NCBI RefSeq assembly: GCF_900090235.1
Contig: NZ_LT607750.1
Span: 5,509,001 to 5,573,000 of the forward strand
From: Micromonospora echinaurantiaca
Lineage (GTDB): Bacteria; Actinomycetota; Actinomycetes; Mycobacteriales; Micromonosporaceae
Direction: 5' to 3'
Length of the DNA stretch: 64,000 bases
In this document: positions 63,532 through 64,000 of the stretch, in pieces
Position numbering within the stretch: position 1 is the first letter of the stretch
Layout of the letters: each line of letters opens with the position of its first letter
The notes under the pieces: generated by a model
What the model was told of the DNA's origin: nothing
Databases searched by the model: none
Seen by the model: only the letters and a program-made list of their open reading frames with translations
Program-made: the position numbers and the translations under genes

Positions 63532-64000
63532 TCAGAACCGGGGCATGCCGCCGAACTGGCGGTCACCGGCGTCGCCGAGGCCGGGGACGATGAACATCTT
63601 GTCGTTCAGGCCCTCGTCAATCGAGGCCGTGACCAGCCGCAACGGCAGCCCGGACCGCTTGAGCCGTTCGATGGCGACGGGTGCGACCAGGACGCAGAGC
63701 ACGGTGATGTCGGTGCAGCCCCGGTCGGCGAGCAGCCGGCAGGAGTGCTCCAGCGAGCCGCCGGTGGCCACCATCGGCTCGAGCACCAGCACCGGCAGCC
63801 CGGTCAGGTCGCGGGGCAGCGACTCCATGTAGGCGCGGGGCTCGTAGGTCTCCTCGTCGCGGGCCAGCCCGACGAAGCCCATCGAGGACTCCGGCAGCAG
63901 CCCGAGCGCCGCGTCGGCCATGCCGAGGCCGGCCCGCAGCACCGGCACCAGCAGCGGCGGGTTGGCCAGCCGGGTGCCCTCGGTGTCGGTGACCGGGGTC
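63532..64000 (-). CDS. upp: Uracil phosphoribosyltransferase (N-terminal part outside the window)
   Basis: The visible 156 C-terminal residues hold [27 protein letters not shown] sequence, [20 protein letters not shown], the PRPP-binding loop [21 protein letters not shown], and the uracil-binding end [14 protein letters not shown]. It converts uracil and PRPP to UMP in salvage. Pro replaces Asp at the usual DPM position (LEPMVATG), a noted change in the PRPP loop. The gene begins beyond base 64000. Confidence 0.95.
   Translation of the reverse strand, partial: TPVTDTEGTRLANPPLLVPVLRAGLGMADAALGLLPESSMGFVGLARDEETYEPRAYMESLPRDLTGLPVLVLEPMVATGGSLEHSCRLLADRGCTDITVLCVLVAPVAIERLKRSGLPLRLVTASIDEGLNDKMFIVPGLGDAGDRQFGGMPRF

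Overview
The window is high-GC actinobacterial DNA, most likely from Micromonosporaceae (Micromonospora or a close relative). This is inferred from very high third-position GC, frequent GTG starts, many start codons 6-7 nt after a TAnnnT -10 box (leaderless architecture), and the gene set: GTP-dependent PEPCK, AccE epsilon subunit, GuaB1-type IMPDH homologue, SigE-family sigma factor, GPP34 protein and membrane Ser/Thr kinases. No rRNA, tRNA, CRISPR array, transposase or origin was seen. Genes are dense and mostly ordinary core and regulatory functions; the window cuts a ferredoxin reductase at the left edge and uracil phosphoribosyltransferase (upp) at the right edge.

1-12 kb: FAD reductase (partial), rhomboid protease, SLT-type transglycosylase, PIN-PhoH ATPase with a short upstream ORF, a small-protein/XRE-regulator divergon with repeated GTGAC sites, trehalose-phosphatase, cis-prenyltransferase, geranylgeranyl-reductase-like flavoprotein, a membrane protein and pckG. 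12-24 kb: two GtrA proteins, a PH-domain membrane protein, birA divergent from the acyl-CoA carboxylase beta subunit, an ECF sigma factor with its membrane partner, a PanE-like reductase, an M50 peptidase, a secreted GH25 lysozyme, a membrane Ser/Thr kinase and accE.

24-36 kb: an orphan type-VII-like operon (WXG-like protein, PPE-like protein with a Pro-rich tail, mycosin) whose middle part has a clearly lower GC than its ends, an AbiEii-type nucleotidyltransferase pair, maf, an O-methyltransferase, an MFS exporter with a repeat-expanded loop, a DrrAB-like ABC exporter with a PadR regulator, and accA, which carries a one-base frameshift. The carboxylase-related genes birA, accB, accE, maf and accA are thus spread over about 20 kb with other loci between them.

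36-50 kb: LysG/LysE divergon, guaB1, TetR/DoxX divergon with a perfect operator palindrome, a MarR-ABC-ABC heterodimeric exporter operon, an epoxide-hydrolase-like enzyme, and a short threonyl-tRNA synthetase paralogue. The synthetase is preceded by what reads as a complete transcription attenuator: a leaderless 17-residue leader peptide with three successive Thr codons, a 1:2 hairpin and a 15-16 bp terminator hairpin. This is the most interesting signal in the window. A DedA protein and a DUF998 protein follow.

50-64 kb: LpdA-type quinone reductase, gamma-glutamylcyclotransferase-like protein, tandem GNAT, SCO6745-like protein, coiled-coil protein, MBL hydrolase, DUF4349 lipoprotein, M20 amidohydrolase, methylmalonyl-CoA-mutase-family large subunit, a second membrane Ser/Thr kinase with a perfect 12-residue-period ATQ repeat, phosphohexomutase, a GPP34 protein and upp. 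Convergent gene ends often hold strong inverted repeats, three of them related by a GATCAA end.
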